Part shown: in pieces, positions 36,461 through 46,504 of the stretch
How positions within the stretch are numbered: the first letter of the stretch is position 1
Layout of the letters: each line of letters begins with the position of its first letter
Origin: Gracilimonas sp040904925
GTDB taxonomy: Bacteria; Bacteroidota; Rhodothermia; Balneolales; Balneolaceae
DNA length: 64,000 bases
Direction: 5' to 3'
Assembly: GCA_040904925.1 (NCBI GenBank)
Contig: JBBDSP010000016.1
Location: 1-64,000, forward strand
Notes under the pieces: generated by a model
What the model was told of the DNA's origin: nothing
The model's database searches: none
The model's input: the letters and a program-made list of their open reading frames with translations, nothing else
Translations under genes and position numbers: made by a program

Positions 36461-39400
36461 ATGAGATTGATCGATACTGTATCAAAATTTTTAACATTAT
36501 TTCTGATGATTTTTATCACTGCTTTCACAACTGAGATGGTGATGGCTCAGGATGATGAAGCTGAATCTGATTCAACTGAAACGGAAGAATTAAACAAACT
36601 ACAACTGGAGCCCGGTCGTGAATTTTCTTTTGACTTAACCGAAGGTTCCTGGATCTCGTTGGATGTGAGTCCGGATGGTAATACCATTGTATTCGACTTT
36701 TTAGGAGACCTCTACACCATGCTAGTCGGTGGCGGTGAAGCTACGCAGATCACAAAAGGCATGCAGTTCGACAGTCAGCCCCGATACAGTCCCGATGGAA
36801 CCAAGATCGCTTTTATCTCTGATGCCTCCGGTGGAGAAGGGGTTTGGATATATGATGTGGAAACGGAAGAAACGGATCAGCTTACACGCGGTAAAGACAA
36901 TGAATACCAATCCCCTGAATGGACGCCCGACGGCAAGTATGTGATCGCTTCCAAAGATGATCCCGGCAGTCATAAGATCTGGATGTACCACATTGATGGT
37001 GGGTCGGGAACTGCTTTAGTGCGGGAACCGGGGAATCTCAGAATGACAGAAGGTGCGTTTGGCGCGGATGAGCGATATGTGTGGTTTTCGCGAAGGTTTG
37101 GAGCGTGGAATTACAACGCTTCTTTGCCGCAGTATCAGATTGCAACCTATGATCGTGAAACTGGTGACATCACCGTTCAGAGTAACCGTTATGGTTCTTC
37201 CTTCCGACCAACTTTATCGAGTGATGGCAAGTGGCTAGTGTATGGTACCCGCCATGATGAACATACTGGATTAGTGAAGAGAAATTTAGAAACCGGTGAT
37301 GAAAGCTGGCTGGCATATCCCGTACAACACGATGATCAGGAATCAAGGGCTTCGAGAGATGTATTACCCGGAATGTCTTTCACCCCGGATAATGAATTTG
37401 TGATTACTTCTTATGGGGGTAAGATATGGAAACTGGCAATTGATGGCGGGAATGCAGAAGAGATTCCATTCCGTGTGAAGGGAAGTATTGATCTGGGTCC
37501 TGAGCTGGATTTCGATTATCCGATCGAGGATACTCCGCAGTTTGAGATCACACAGATCAGGGATGCAGTACCTTCCCCTGATGGAAATATGATCGCATTT
37601 ACAGCCTTGAACCAAGTTTACACCATGGAATTACCGGATGGGGAACCACAAAAGCTGGTGGACCTTGATGAAACACAGGCACAACCGGCCTGGTCACCAG
37701 ACGGTGAATGGATCGCTTTTGTAAGCTGGACTCCGGAAACCGGGAAAGTGTATAAAGTCCGGCCAAATGGAAGACGCTTGCAGCAGATCAATGAAGAAGA
37801 AGGGGTATTTCAGGACCCGGTTTGGAACAATGACGGAGATCGGATTGTGGTGATAAAAGGAAACCCACAGGATTTCAGAAATGCCACACAGCGGTCTGCT
37901 TTTCAGGGAACGAGTGATCTGGTTTGGATCGATGCGGATGGCAGTGAGAACAATTTCATAACCTATACAAACGGCCGTTCAAATCCCCACTTTGTGAAAG
38001 GATCAGATCGAATTTTTCTGTCAAGCTGGGGAGGGTTAACATCCATCAGATGGGATGGAACCGATGAGAAGGAGCATCTTCAGGTGAGCCGAACCGGCGG
38101 CGGCAATGCTTCATGGATCCGTATGGCTCCGGAAGGTGATCAGGCGCTGGCACAAATTGGTACCGATCTGTTTACCGTTACTGTTCCACAGGTTGGCGGT
38201 GATGCCCCGACTATTCTTGTAGGAGGCTCATCGAGCTCATTTCCAAGCAAAAAGCTGACCGATATCGGCGGACAATTTCCTGCATGGAGCTGGGATGCCA
38301 ACCGTGTGCATTGGTCGATCGGTAATGCTCATGTGATCTATGATTTCGAAGCGGAAGAAGCGTATGAAGACAGTGTGGAAGCCGCAAAGGAAATGGAAGA
38401 GGAGGAAACAGAATCAGATGCTGATGAGGAAAGTGACGAGGAAGAAGCTGATGAAGAGGAAAAAGACGAAGGTTTTAAACCTCAGGAAATTAAGATCAGT
38501 GTAATGGGTGACCGCGATATTCCTGAAGGAATATTGGTATTGCGTGGAGCAACAGTGATTACGATGAATGGAGATGAGGTCATCGAGAATGCCGATCTAC
38601 TGATAAAAAATAACCGTATCACAGGAATTGGAGCACGGGGTGAAGTTGACATTCCATCCGGCGCTGAGATCAAAGATGTTTCCGGAAAAACCATTATTCC
38701 CGGATTTGTGGATACTCATGCCCATTTCCGTCATCCCGTGAATTTGCACCGGGGCGAATTCTGGAGCTATCTGACGAATCTGGTTTACGGTGTTATCACA
38801 ACAAGAGACCCGCAAACAGCTACAACAGATGTATTGACCTATCAGGACTTGGTTCATGCCGGAAAATTATTAGGTCCACGCGTTTACTCAACCGGACCCG
38901 GTGTTTTCAGCAGTGAGAATATCAAGGATCTCGATCATGCCCGGGAAGTGATGAAGCGATACAGCGAATATTACGACACTAAAACCATCAAGATGTATGG
39001 TGCCGGAAATCGTGAGCAGCGGCAGTGGATCATTCAGGCTGCAAAAGAGCAGGAACTGATGCCAACTACTGAAGGCTCATTGGACTTCAAAGAAAACCTG
39101 ACCCAGGTAATTGATGGATATCCGGGCCATGAGCATTCGTTTCCTGTGTTCCCATTGTACGAAGATGTGATCGAGTTGACGGCTTTTTCAAGAACGGTTT
39201 ACACTCCAACCTTGCTGGTAGCTTATGGCGGTCCGTGGGCAGAGAATTATTATTATGCCATTGAGCGTCCTCATGATGAGTCGAGATTACAGCACTTTAT
39301 GCCTCATCACAACCTCGATGACCGAACACGCCGTAGAAATGCAGGCTGGTTTATGGAAGAGGAGCATGTATTTGAAGAGCAAGCTGAATTTGTGAAAGAT

Positions 39401-39784
39401 CTGGTTGAAGCCGGAGGGAGAGCCGGAGTTGGAAGTCACGGTCAGCTTCAGGGACTGGCGTATCATTGGGAACTTTGGGCAATGCAATCCGGAGGAATTT
39501 CCGAGCATGACATCCTCAAAGTAGCCACTATTCAGGGAGCCGAAGCTATTGGTCTGGATACCGATCTCGGTACCATTGAAGAAGGAAAGCTTGCTGATCT
39601 TCTGATCCTGAATTCTGATCCGCTGGAAAACATTCGCAACTCAAAAGACATCCATTACATCATGAAAAACGGATATATGTATGAGGCAGAGACATTGGAT
39701 GAAGTATTCCCGGATCAACAAGAATTACCAACGTTTTGGTGGCAGAATACCGAGCCGGCGGGAGTTCCGGGAGTTGATGAATAG
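36461..39784 (+). CDS. Secreted amidohydrolase with N-terminal TolB-like propeller
   Basis: 1107 aa. A signal peptide (MRLIDTVSKFLTLFLMIF...MVMAQ) and an acidic spacer lead to a PD40/WD-type beta-propeller (about 45-625; repeats such as QPRYSPDGTKIAFISDASGG and QPAWSPDGEWIAFVSW). A very acidic linker (about 635-670) separates it from an amidohydrolase domain (about 690-1090). That domain has VSGKTIIPGFVDTHAHFRHP (metal His-x-His), RPHDESRLQHFMPHH, GVGSHGQLQG and GTIEEGKLADLLILN. Probably periplasmic or surface hydrolase acting on cyclic amides or peptides; substrate unknown. Confidence 0.9.
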   Translation: MRLIDTVSKFLTLFLMIFITAFTTEMVMAQDDEAESDSTETEELNKLQLEPGREFSFDLTEGSWISLDVSPDGNTIVFDFLGDLYTMLVGGGEATQITKGMQFDSQPRYSPDGTKIAFISDASGGEGVWIYDVETEETDQLTRGKDNEYQSPEWTPDGKYVIASKDDPGSHKIWMYHIDGGSGTALVREPGNLRMTEGAFGADERYVWFSRRFGAWNYNASLPQYQIATYDRETGDITVQSNRYGSSFRPTLSSDGKWLVYGTRHDEHTGLVKRNLETGDESWLAYPVQHDDQESRASRDVLPGMSFTPDNEFVITSYGGKIWKLAIDGGNAEEIPFRVKGSIDLGPELDFDYPIEDTPQFEITQIRDAVPSPDGNMIAFTALNQVYTMELPDGEPQKLVDLDETQAQPAWSPDGEWIAFVSWTPETGKVYKVRPNGRRLQQINEEEGVFQDPVWNNDGDRIVVIKGNPQDFRNATQRSAFQGTSDLVWIDADGSENNFITYTNGRSNPHFVKGSDRIFLSSWGGLTSIRWDGTDEKEHLQVSRTGGGNASWIRMAPEGDQALAQIGTDLFTVTVPQVGGDAPTILVGGSSSSFPSKKLTDIGGQFPAWSWDANRVHWSIGNAHVIYDFEAEEAYEDSVEAAKEMEEEETESDADEESDEEEADEEEKDEGFKPQEIKISVMGDRDIPEGILVLRGATVITMNGDEVIENADLLIKNNRITGIGARGEVDIPSGAEIKDVSGKTIIPGFVDTHAHFRHPVNLHRGEFWSYLTNLVYGVITTRDPQTATTDVLTYQDLVHAGKLLGPRVYSTGPGVFSSENIKDLDHAREVMKRYSEYYDTKTIKMYGAGNREQRQWIIQAAKEQELMPTTEGSLDFKENLTQVIDGYPGHEHSFPVFPLYEDVIELTAFSRTVYTPTLLVAYGGPWAENYYYAIERPHDESRLQHFMPHHNLDDRTRRRNAGWFMEEEHVFEEQAEFVKDLVEAGGRAGVGSHGQLQGLAYHWELWAMQSGGISEHDILKVATIQGAEAIGLDTDLGTIEEGKLADLLILNSDPLENIRNSKDIHYIMKNGYMYEAETLDEVFPDQQELPTFWWQNTEPAGVPGVDE

Positions 39785-39862
39785 TGTTACGGTGCGAAAG
39801 TGTTACCGTGTTACGGTTGAAACAAAAAGTAACACGGTAACACCATCGCACTTTAACACTAT
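39781..39862. repeat. 34-bp octad inverted repeat spanning both stop codons
   Basis: Arms 39781-39814 and 39829-39862 match at 30 of 34 positions around a 14-base loop. Each arm is built of eight-base units (GTGTTACG, GTGCGAAA, GTGTTACC). Each arm starts with ATAG, and those TAG triplets are the stop codons of the two convergent genes. It will also form a strong hairpin in both transcripts. Confidence 0.85.
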
Positions 39863-40527
39863 AGTACCGATTCAGGGTGGACTTCTTCAAAACCATGGGG
39901 AGGTTTATCTAAGGTCCAGGTCTCGAAATAGAAGTGACGTTCCGATCTGAATTTCTTGCCGTTGATGCTAAAAAAACGAAAATGATTGGGGACTAATTTC
40001 TGCAACGGAAAGAATATTTCGCGATACACATTCTTTTTGGTAAACATATGCAGATCAAATCCGTCTTTCGCCTGTTCTTTATACACTACAATATGTCCGG
40101 CTTCCAGAACTTCTTTTAACTCTTCTTTGAGGTGACCCACATTTGAATTTACATCAACATGAAGAGTTGAAATATCGAAGTTAATTTCTTTTTTGTTTGA
40201 GAGAATAATGACCTCTCCAAGTTCCATATCCAGAATGGCTTTCTGCAAGGAAGGAAACTGGGTTTTATGTGTGAAGATTTTTTTTCCGGAGAAAGCAACT
40301 TCCAAAGCATTGATCACTTCCTGATATGCAGATAACACATTCAGCCCAAAACGTTCATCTGCCAGATCGGTTCCTGTTAGGTAGAATTTAGAATAGGTAG
40401 GATCCGGCTTCATGAAATCCTCCAGAGAGGTTTCCATTTTCTTGGGATTTTCGCGGGTATTGCGTTCGGCCAGTTTATCAAGTCGCTGGTCGTGATGGAA
40501 AATGAGTTTGAAAATATCGGTGTTCAT
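39859..40527 (-). CDS. Protein of unknown function
   Basis: 222 aa, soluble, with no signal peptide. It begins MNTDIFKLIFHHDQRLDKLA, has a mixed helix/strand pattern and ends SVL at a stop inside the palindrome. The central part (FPSLQKAILDMELGEVIILS then LHVDVNSNVGHLKEELKEVL) has no motif I recognise. Codon use resembles its neighbours, and the preceding 195 bases are AT-rich and shared with the divergent TonB receptor gene. Real but unassigned. Confidence 0.75.
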   Translation of the reverse strand: MNTDIFKLIFHHDQRLDKLAERNTRENPKKMETSLEDFMKPDPTYSKFYLTGTDLADERFGLNVLSAYQEVINALEVAFSGKKIFTHKTQFPSLQKAILDMELGEVIILSNKKEINFDISTLHVDVNSNVGHLKEELKEVLEAGHIVVYKEQAKDGFDLHMFTKKNVYREIFFPLQKLVPNHFRFFSINGKKFRSERHFYFETWTLDKPPHGFEEVHPESVL

Positions 40528-40722
40528 TATTAGAATTTGGATTTATGTAAATCTGCTGAAATAAGTTACCAATATTGCAGTAAATAAGGGGTTATAATTC
40601 CTGTAAAATCATTTTACTATTTATAACATAAAAATTTAAATAAGAATATAACCCGAAGTTATAAAATTATTATTGTCAGACATATTCTTAATAAATAATG
40701 ATTTAATTTTTTTGAGTTCTAT

Positions 40723-43644
40723 ATGACTACCAAAAAAAATAGGTTTGGGTATTTTAAATATATACTGGTCACTTTACTGTTCGTATTTTCTTCAACTGAT
40801 ATTTATTCTCAAAACATATCACTTCATATTTCAGGACGAGTAATAAGTAATGAAACACAAAAAGCGATAGAAGATGCTTCAGTGCAAATTTTACCTGTCA
40901 TGGAGGATGTAGAAAGTGATTATGGTATTGGTATTTCTACAGAAAAAAACGGAACATTTGATTTTCATTTTAATCAAGAATTACCAATCAGAATTCGGTT
41001 TAGTCATGTGTCTTTTCAGCCATTTGAAATGATATTAAGTGAAAAGGCTGAGGGGTTAGATCTGTTAATACCGTTAACCCCTAATATTTTGGGAGAGGAT
41101 ATGACTGTTACAGCCCCTCTTGTTACCAAAGTTGAACTTGAAGATACCAAAACGTTTGATAGAATTAGTACGGTTGATGTACAACAATTGGCATCATTCG
41201 ATATATATGACCTGGTTTCTACATTGCGTGAAGTAGATGTTGCGACACAGAGTATTACAATGCAGTCTGTAAATACGCGGGGATTTAACGCAAGCGCCAA
41301 CAAAAGATTTTTACAATTGACAGATGGAATTGACAACAGTGCTCCCGGATTAAGTTTTCCTATTGGCAACTTGATGGGGTTACCAGATCTGGATGTGGCC
41401 TCTGTTGATGTGTTTCCCGGTCCCTCATCTACGGAATATGGTTCCAGTGCTTTGAATGGAGTTATGATCATGACTGGCAGAGACCCCTTCGAGGATCAAG
41501 GGTTATCTCTTGAATTTAAAGCAGGAGTAAGTGAATTAGACCTTAGCGGAGAGTCCTTTTTTGTTGCTGATGGGAATACTACATATGATATGCAGGGGCG
41601 TTACGCAAAAGCCATTACAGAAAAATTTGCGTTTAAAATGACAGGGGCTTATTCGACTGGAACGGATTGGGCTGCAGATAACTACGATAATATAGGTTTT
41701 GGTGAAGATTACTTACTACACCCTGAAATACCAGGGTATAATGGAGTAAATGTTTATGGGGATGAGAGTTATGTATATCAGCAAGTGTATAACCAAGAGC
41801 CTTATGAAGACAGAAATGGTAATTTTATTTCTCCTCCTCCTAATTATGGCCCTGTAACAAGAACTGGATATCGGGAAGAAGATCTGGTCGACTATTCGGT
41901 TGAAACAACCAGATTAGCTGCATCACTCCAGTATAAACTAAATGAAAATTATAAGTTATCATTAGATGGGAAGTACGGTTATACAAATTCTTTGTATACA
42001 GGTGATAGCCGCATAAGACTTGAAGGATTTAAGATGTATCAAACTAGTTTTCGTCTTGATTCTGATAGGCTAGAAGTTATTGGATATAATACCTGGCAAG
42101 ATTCCGGTAATTCTTATGACGTTAATCTGCTTTCAGAATCTTTGATTTCAAGCGCAAAGTTAAACTCAGACTGGTATAGGGATTTCTTAACTGCATATGA
42201 AAGAGGTTTATTTCTATATGGAGTGCCGGCTGGTAATCTTGTTGAAGCAAGAAAATTTGCAGACAGCGAGTACACCTTATTACCAGATAGTGAAGCAAGA
42301 GCAAGATTTGAGCCGGGCACAAGTGAGTTTCAGGAAAGATCGTCAGAAATTAAAAGAAGCTTAGACCCGGAAAATGGTGCGGGAATTATAGATAACTCTC
42401 AACTTTACCATATTCAGACAACTTATAAGTTACCTGAAATTGTATCAAATTCTACAACTTCAGTTGGGGGGAACTATCGATTCTATGATTTAGATTCAAA
42501 AGGGACCATATTTCCCGATACCGGATCAAATGATATTACTAATTCTGAATATGGATTTTATATAAGACAAGAAAGTTCATTAATAGATGAAAAGTTAAAT
42601 ATAAATGCCTCAGTTAGGTACGATAAAAATGAAAACTTTAAAGCAAGAATAAGCCCACAGTTTGGGTTAAACTATACCATCAATGATAAGCACTATTTTC
42701 GGTTTTCCTATCAAAATGGATTTAGATATCCAGGCGTTAGAGAACAGTTTGTAGATAATAACCTGGGTAATGCCCGTCTGATAGGAGGTTTGCCACAAAA
42801 CTTATCGCTATATGATCTTCAGCAAAATGCAATTACAGAAGATGCAATTGATGAATTTAATGAGGCAGTAAATAGTGAGCTTGGAGTTAACCCGAGAAGT
42901 CCGGAAGCATATAACAGGACTCAGGCGGAATTAAAATATTTACCAATACTTGAAGACGGGATAATAAAGAAAGACGAATTACTTGGTATTAATCCGGAAG
43001 TAGTGAATGCATTTGAATTCGGCTATAAAAGGCTTTTTACCCCTCAGCTCTTTTTAGATTTAAATTACTACGTTAGCTTTTATAAAAATTTTATTGGCGT
43101 TACCAGAGTTATAAAGCCTAAAACAAGTCCTACAGAAGATCTATATGTAGCTGCAGGGCAAATAAATAATTCACTAGAAAGTGACAGGTTATTCATATAC
43201 AGTAATGCTCAGGATAAAATGGTTGTGCATGGCGCCTCATTTTCACTCGATTATATTTCCGGAGGTTTTCTGGCTAGTTTAAATGGCTCTTATTCAAATT
43301 TGTTTGAGAATCCCAGTGATCCGATCACACCTGGATTTAATACTCCTCCATTTAAAATGAATTTTGAATGGGGACATAGGGAAATAGCTGAAAATATCGG
43401 TTTTAAAATGACGTATAGGTTTCGTACCAAATACTATTGGGAAAGTACTTTTCTTGACGGGCCCATAGATATGTATGGGCATTTCGATTTCCAGTTTAAT
43501 GTTCGTATTCCAAAAGCAAAGAGTACACTTAAAGTAGGACTTACTAATATGGGTATCAGTGAATATTCCAATATATATGGTGGGCCAGAAATTGGTTCTA
43601 TTGTATTTACGACTTTGAATTTTAATCCAAAAATGTTTCAGTAG
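40723..43644 (+). CDS. TonB-dependent outer-membrane receptor
   Basis: 973 aa. A signal peptide (about 1-30, ending DIYSQ) is followed by a carboxypeptidase-regulatory-like domain (SGRVISNETQKAIEDASVQI), a plug domain (DVQQLASFDIYDLVSTLREV, NTRGFNASANKRFLQLTDG) and a beta-barrel with alternating strands to FNPKMFQ at the end. Takes up a ligand through the outer membrane using TonB energy. The next gene starts 8 bases downstream and encodes a lipoprotein that probably works with it. No classic SusD is present. Ligand unknown. Confidence 0.92.
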   Translation: MTTKKNRFGYFKYILVTLLFVFSSTDIYSQNISLHISGRVISNETQKAIEDASVQILPVMEDVESDYGIGISTEKNGTFDFHFNQELPIRIRFSHVSFQPFEMILSEKAEGLDLLIPLTPNILGEDMTVTAPLVTKVELEDTKTFDRISTVDVQQLASFDIYDLVSTLREVDVATQSITMQSVNTRGFNASANKRFLQLTDGIDNSAPGLSFPIGNLMGLPDLDVASVDVFPGPSSTEYGSSALNGVMIMTGRDPFEDQGLSLEFKAGVSELDLSGESFFVADGNTTYDMQGRYAKAITEKFAFKMTGAYSTGTDWAADNYDNIGFGEDYLLHPEIPGYNGVNVYGDESYVYQQVYNQEPYEDRNGNFISPPPNYGPVTRTGYREEDLVDYSVETTRLAASLQYKLNENYKLSLDGKYGYTNSLYTGDSRIRLEGFKMYQTSFRLDSDRLEVIGYNTWQDSGNSYDVNLLSESLISSAKLNSDWYRDFLTAYERGLFLYGVPAGNLVEARKFADSEYTLLPDSEARARFEPGTSEFQERSSEIKRSLDPENGAGIIDNSQLYHIQTTYKLPEIVSNSTTSVGGNYRFYDLDSKGTIFPDTGSNDITNSEYGFYIRQESSLIDEKLNINASVRYDKNENFKARISPQFGLNYTINDKHYFRFSYQNGFRYPGVREQFVDNNLGNARLIGGLPQNLSLYDLQQNAITEDAIDEFNEAVNSELGVNPRSPEAYNRTQAELKYLPILEDGIIKKDELLGINPEVVNAFEFGYKRLFTPQLFLDLNYYVSFYKNFIGVTRVIKPKTSPTEDLYVAAGQINNSLESDRLFIYSNAQDKMVVHGASFSLDYISGGFLASLNGSYSNLFENPSDPITPGFNTPPFKMNFEWGHREIAENIGFKMTYRFRTKYYWESTFLDGPIDMYGHFDFQFNVRIPKAKSTLKVGLTNMGISEYSNIYGGPEIGSIVFTTLNFNPKMFQ

Positions 43645-43652
43645 AGGTATCC

Positions 43653-45140
43653 ATGCTTAATAAAAATACAATTTTATTTATATTTGGTATTTTACTGCTA
43701 ACTGGTTGTAGCTATGATTTTCCTTCTTCAGCTGAAATCACTGAAGTTGAATTGGGAGATTTTAATCCGGAAGTTTATTCAATTATAGGAAGTTCTGTTT
43801 CTGCAGGCTTAATGAACGGGGCTTTATATGAAGAAGGTCAGGCCTATGCCTATCCTAACCAAATAGCAGAGATACTTTATGAAAACGAAGGTCAGGAATA
43901 CTATCACACATTTGATATAAACAGCGAAAACGGGTTGAATTACTATAATTTCAGTAATGAGCAAAATAATCCTGGCAGATATTATTTGTCGTTCAGAAAT
44001 GCTACAGACGAGTGGGCAGCAATGCGTACTAAAGCAGGAGAAGAAATAAGTATTTTTTCAGAAGATTTATCTGAGATTAGTAATTTTAGTATTCCCGGGC
44101 TTAAGATTACTGATATTGATAATAACCAGAGCCTGCAAGGGAATGAATATTATGATCGCTTATCTGAATTAGATTCAAATGAAAGCTTATTAGACTTGGC
44201 TATTTCCAGAAATCCTACTTTTTTTATTATGGAACCGGGCACTGAAGATATATTTGATTATGCAATAGGCGGGGCTGAAGGCGACCCTAATCCAGATCCA
44301 AATAATGTCTCTTCAAATGACTTAACACCAGCCTTATTATTTGAAAATGAAATGGATGATATTGCAGAAAGAATTCTAACAGAATCACCGGCGGATATAT
44401 TTTTGATAAATATCCCTGACCCTTTCAAAATGCCTTACTTTACAATTCTTCCATGGTATTATATAAATGAGGAATGGGACGTAGTTTCAAGTGAATTTAG
44501 TTTCAATTATTACTATGAATTTAACATAGATGTGCAATATCATAATAATACAGTCAATAATTTTGAAGACAGACGATCAACTATTGTCTTTGACGTGGAT
44601 GGCGGCTCTCCATTCCGAGCTAAAGTAATTGAAGATGAAGATTTAATTGAAGCCCAAAATGAGGACGGTGAAGATATTCCTAAGTTCCGGCAAATGACAG
44701 AAGATGATTTTTTCTTATACAATGCAGAGAAAATTCACACAAATTCATTTGGAAACTTACCGGTATTTGGAACAGAAGATCCTATTTCAGATCGGTTCAT
44801 CATTACAAAAAGCGAAGCTGAAATTATTAATGAAAGAAGAAGAGCTTTTAATGAAAGCATGCAAAACTTGGCAAATAGTAATTCCCGGATACATATGGTT
44901 GATTTAAATGCCTTGATCGAGCGCATATATGATGAAAAAGTTAGTATAGATGGGGTCACATATAGCTTGATATTTGATAACCGAACGATTATTTCAGCGG
45001 ATGGTATATCACTAAATCCCAAAGGTCAGGCTCTTTTAGGAAATGAGGTAATTAAAATAATAAATGCTAGTTTTAATGCTAATGTTCCTATGTTAAATGT
45101 TAACGCAAAACAGGGGACGGAGTTTACTATAGACTTTTAA
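43653..45140 (+). CDS. SGNH/GDSL-like lipoprotein partner of the TonB receptor
   Basis: 495 aa; lipobox LLTGC with Cys at residue 19. The opening YSIIGSSVSAGLMNGALYEE then QAYAYPNQIAEIL aligns with the GDSL block of SGNH esterases found in Bacteroidota, but GDS is GSS here. The C-terminal block DGISLNPKGQALLG lacks the usual His of DxxH (DGIH becomes DGIS). It may therefore bind rather than cleave ester-bearing ligands. Cotranscribed with the upstream receptor. Confidence 0.75.
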   Translation: MLNKNTILFIFGILLLTGCSYDFPSSAEITEVELGDFNPEVYSIIGSSVSAGLMNGALYEEGQAYAYPNQIAEILYENEGQEYYHTFDINSENGLNYYNFSNEQNNPGRYYLSFRNATDEWAAMRTKAGEEISIFSEDLSEISNFSIPGLKITDIDNNQSLQGNEYYDRLSELDSNESLLDLAISRNPTFFIMEPGTEDIFDYAIGGAEGDPNPDPNNVSSNDLTPALLFENEMDDIAERILTESPADIFLINIPDPFKMPYFTILPWYYINEEWDVVSSEFSFNYYYEFNIDVQYHNNTVNNFEDRRSTIVFDVDGGSPFRAKVIEDEDLIEAQNEDGEDIPKFRQMTEDDFFLYNAEKIHTNSFGNLPVFGTEDPISDRFIITKSEAEIINERRRAFNESMQNLANSNSRIHMVDLNALIERIYDEKVSIDGVTYSLIFDNRTIISADGISLNPKGQALLGNEVIKIINASFNANVPMLNVNAKQGTEFTIDF

Positions 45141-45163
45141 CATAAAGCTGGCACGATATTATT

Positions 45164-46504
45164 TTAACAACTTTGTTCAATTCGATTGAAAAGTTCTTCA
45201 GCAAATTCATCGTGTTCAGGTTTCATAAACACACTTCGAAGAATAGTAACATCTTCAGAATCGGGTTTGTATTCCGGATGTAATCGTGAAAATATTTTTA
45301 TAGGGATCCGGTACAGAGAGAGGTAGAACGATCGATCTTTCATCCCTTTTTCAAAAATGGCTTTAGATTTATCAGAAATTTGGGAAGTAGTTTTGCACTG
45401 AGAAGGAAAATATCCCAGGATATCCAGTTCCGGCTTTTTGTAAGCCTTCAGTTTCTGACTCGAGTCAGTTAATCCATACATTTTCTTTGCTGCTGAAAGG
45501 CATTTCTTCATAATAGGGCCAAATCCTTCATCTTCTTTCAGTGGAAACATTTGCATGGTGGCCCAAAGTGCTACGGCTGCAGCCCCGGCTCTGGAGCATT
45601 CCAGACTGATCTCTCCAAGATGCAGATCTTCAGAGGTGAAATACGTGTAGGGGGAATCATGCTTATAGAATTTCCCTATGGCCGGATTTTTGAACAAAAC
45701 ACAACCACAGCCATAAGGTTGAAGTCCATGTTTGTGAGGGTCAACCACGATGCTGTCCGCTTCTTCCATCAGCTTCCAGGAAGTACCGTCTATTAATCCC
45801 GAATCTTTGAGGGTTCGGAAAAATCCACCGTAGGCAGCATCAATGTGAATTCGAATTCCGTGTTTTTTGGCCCAGGGTAAAACCTGATCAAGCGGTTCTA
45901 CTTCTCCAAGTCCGGTTGTTCCCAACGTTACCACGATGGTGCCGATCTCATCTGCGTTGACGGCTTCCGGGTTGAAAGTTCCGTCTTCAAGCAAAGGGAT
46001 CTTTACACCTTCAACCCGTAAAACTGAACACATTCTTTCATGGGTATAATGAGATTGCTCGGAGAAGGCGACCTTTTTATTTGGATGGGATTCCCGGGCG
46101 ATCCATAAAGCCTCGAGATTTGCAATAGTTCCACTTGCCGTAAGATGCCCTAAAAATGTATCCCCGTATCCAAAAAATTCAGCCAGTGTAGCAACGGCCT
46201 CTTTCTCCATTTCGGAAGAGGGCGGTCCACCATCCAGTGCATGGTTGTTTGGATTGATACTCATTGCCATCGCGTAAGCTGCCCAAGTCAGAGGATGAGG
46301 TGGCTTTAACATCTGCCCGGCATACGAAGGGTGATGAAATGGAAAGTTACACTTAAGTCGCTGAGCCAATCGCGAAAACGTTTTTTCAACCGTCTTGTCA
46401 GGAACATTAAGTACAGAATCTTGCTCCCATGCTCCAAAAAAATCTCGCCATTTTTTAAGTTCAGCAAGAGAATGATCTAAGATTTTTTTGGAAGAATTAT
46501 TCAT
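45164..46504 (-). CDS. PLP-dependent group II decarboxylase family protein
   Basis: 446-aa aspartate-aminotransferase-fold enzyme of the glutamate/aromatic amino acid decarboxylase group. Visible: LTASGTIANLEALWIARES, IHIDAAYGGFF, and the PLP lysine in IVVDPHKHGLQPYGCGCVLF. The exact amino acid substrate cannot be named. The start codon shares its last base with the stop of the next minus-strand gene upstream, so the two are coupled. Confidence 0.88.
   Translation of the reverse strand: MNNSSKKILDHSLAELKKWRDFFGAWEQDSVLNVPDKTVEKTFSRLAQRLKCNFPFHHPSYAGQMLKPPHPLTWAAYAMAMSINPNNHALDGGPPSSEMEKEAVATLAEFFGYGDTFLGHLTASGTIANLEALWIARESHPNKKVAFSEQSHYTHERMCSVLRVEGVKIPLLEDGTFNPEAVNADEIGTIVVTLGTTGLGEVEPLDQVLPWAKKHGIRIHIDAAYGGFFRTLKDSGLIDGTSWKLMEEADSIVVDPHKHGLQPYGCGCVLFKNPAIGKFYKHDSPYTYFTSEDLHLGEISLECSRAGAAAVALWATMQMFPLKEDEGFGPIMKKCLSAAKKMYGLTDSSQKLKAYKKPELDILGYFPSQCKTTSQISDKSKAIFEKGMKDRSFYLSLYRIPIKIFSRLHPEYKPDSEDVTILRSVFMKPEHDEFAEELFNRIEQSC

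Noticed and set aside
38390..38475. Acidic linker of the amidohydrolase protein as a frameshift or fusion error
   Set aside because: The frame is open and both domains keep their motifs; this propeller-amidohydrolase order is familiar from other bacteria.
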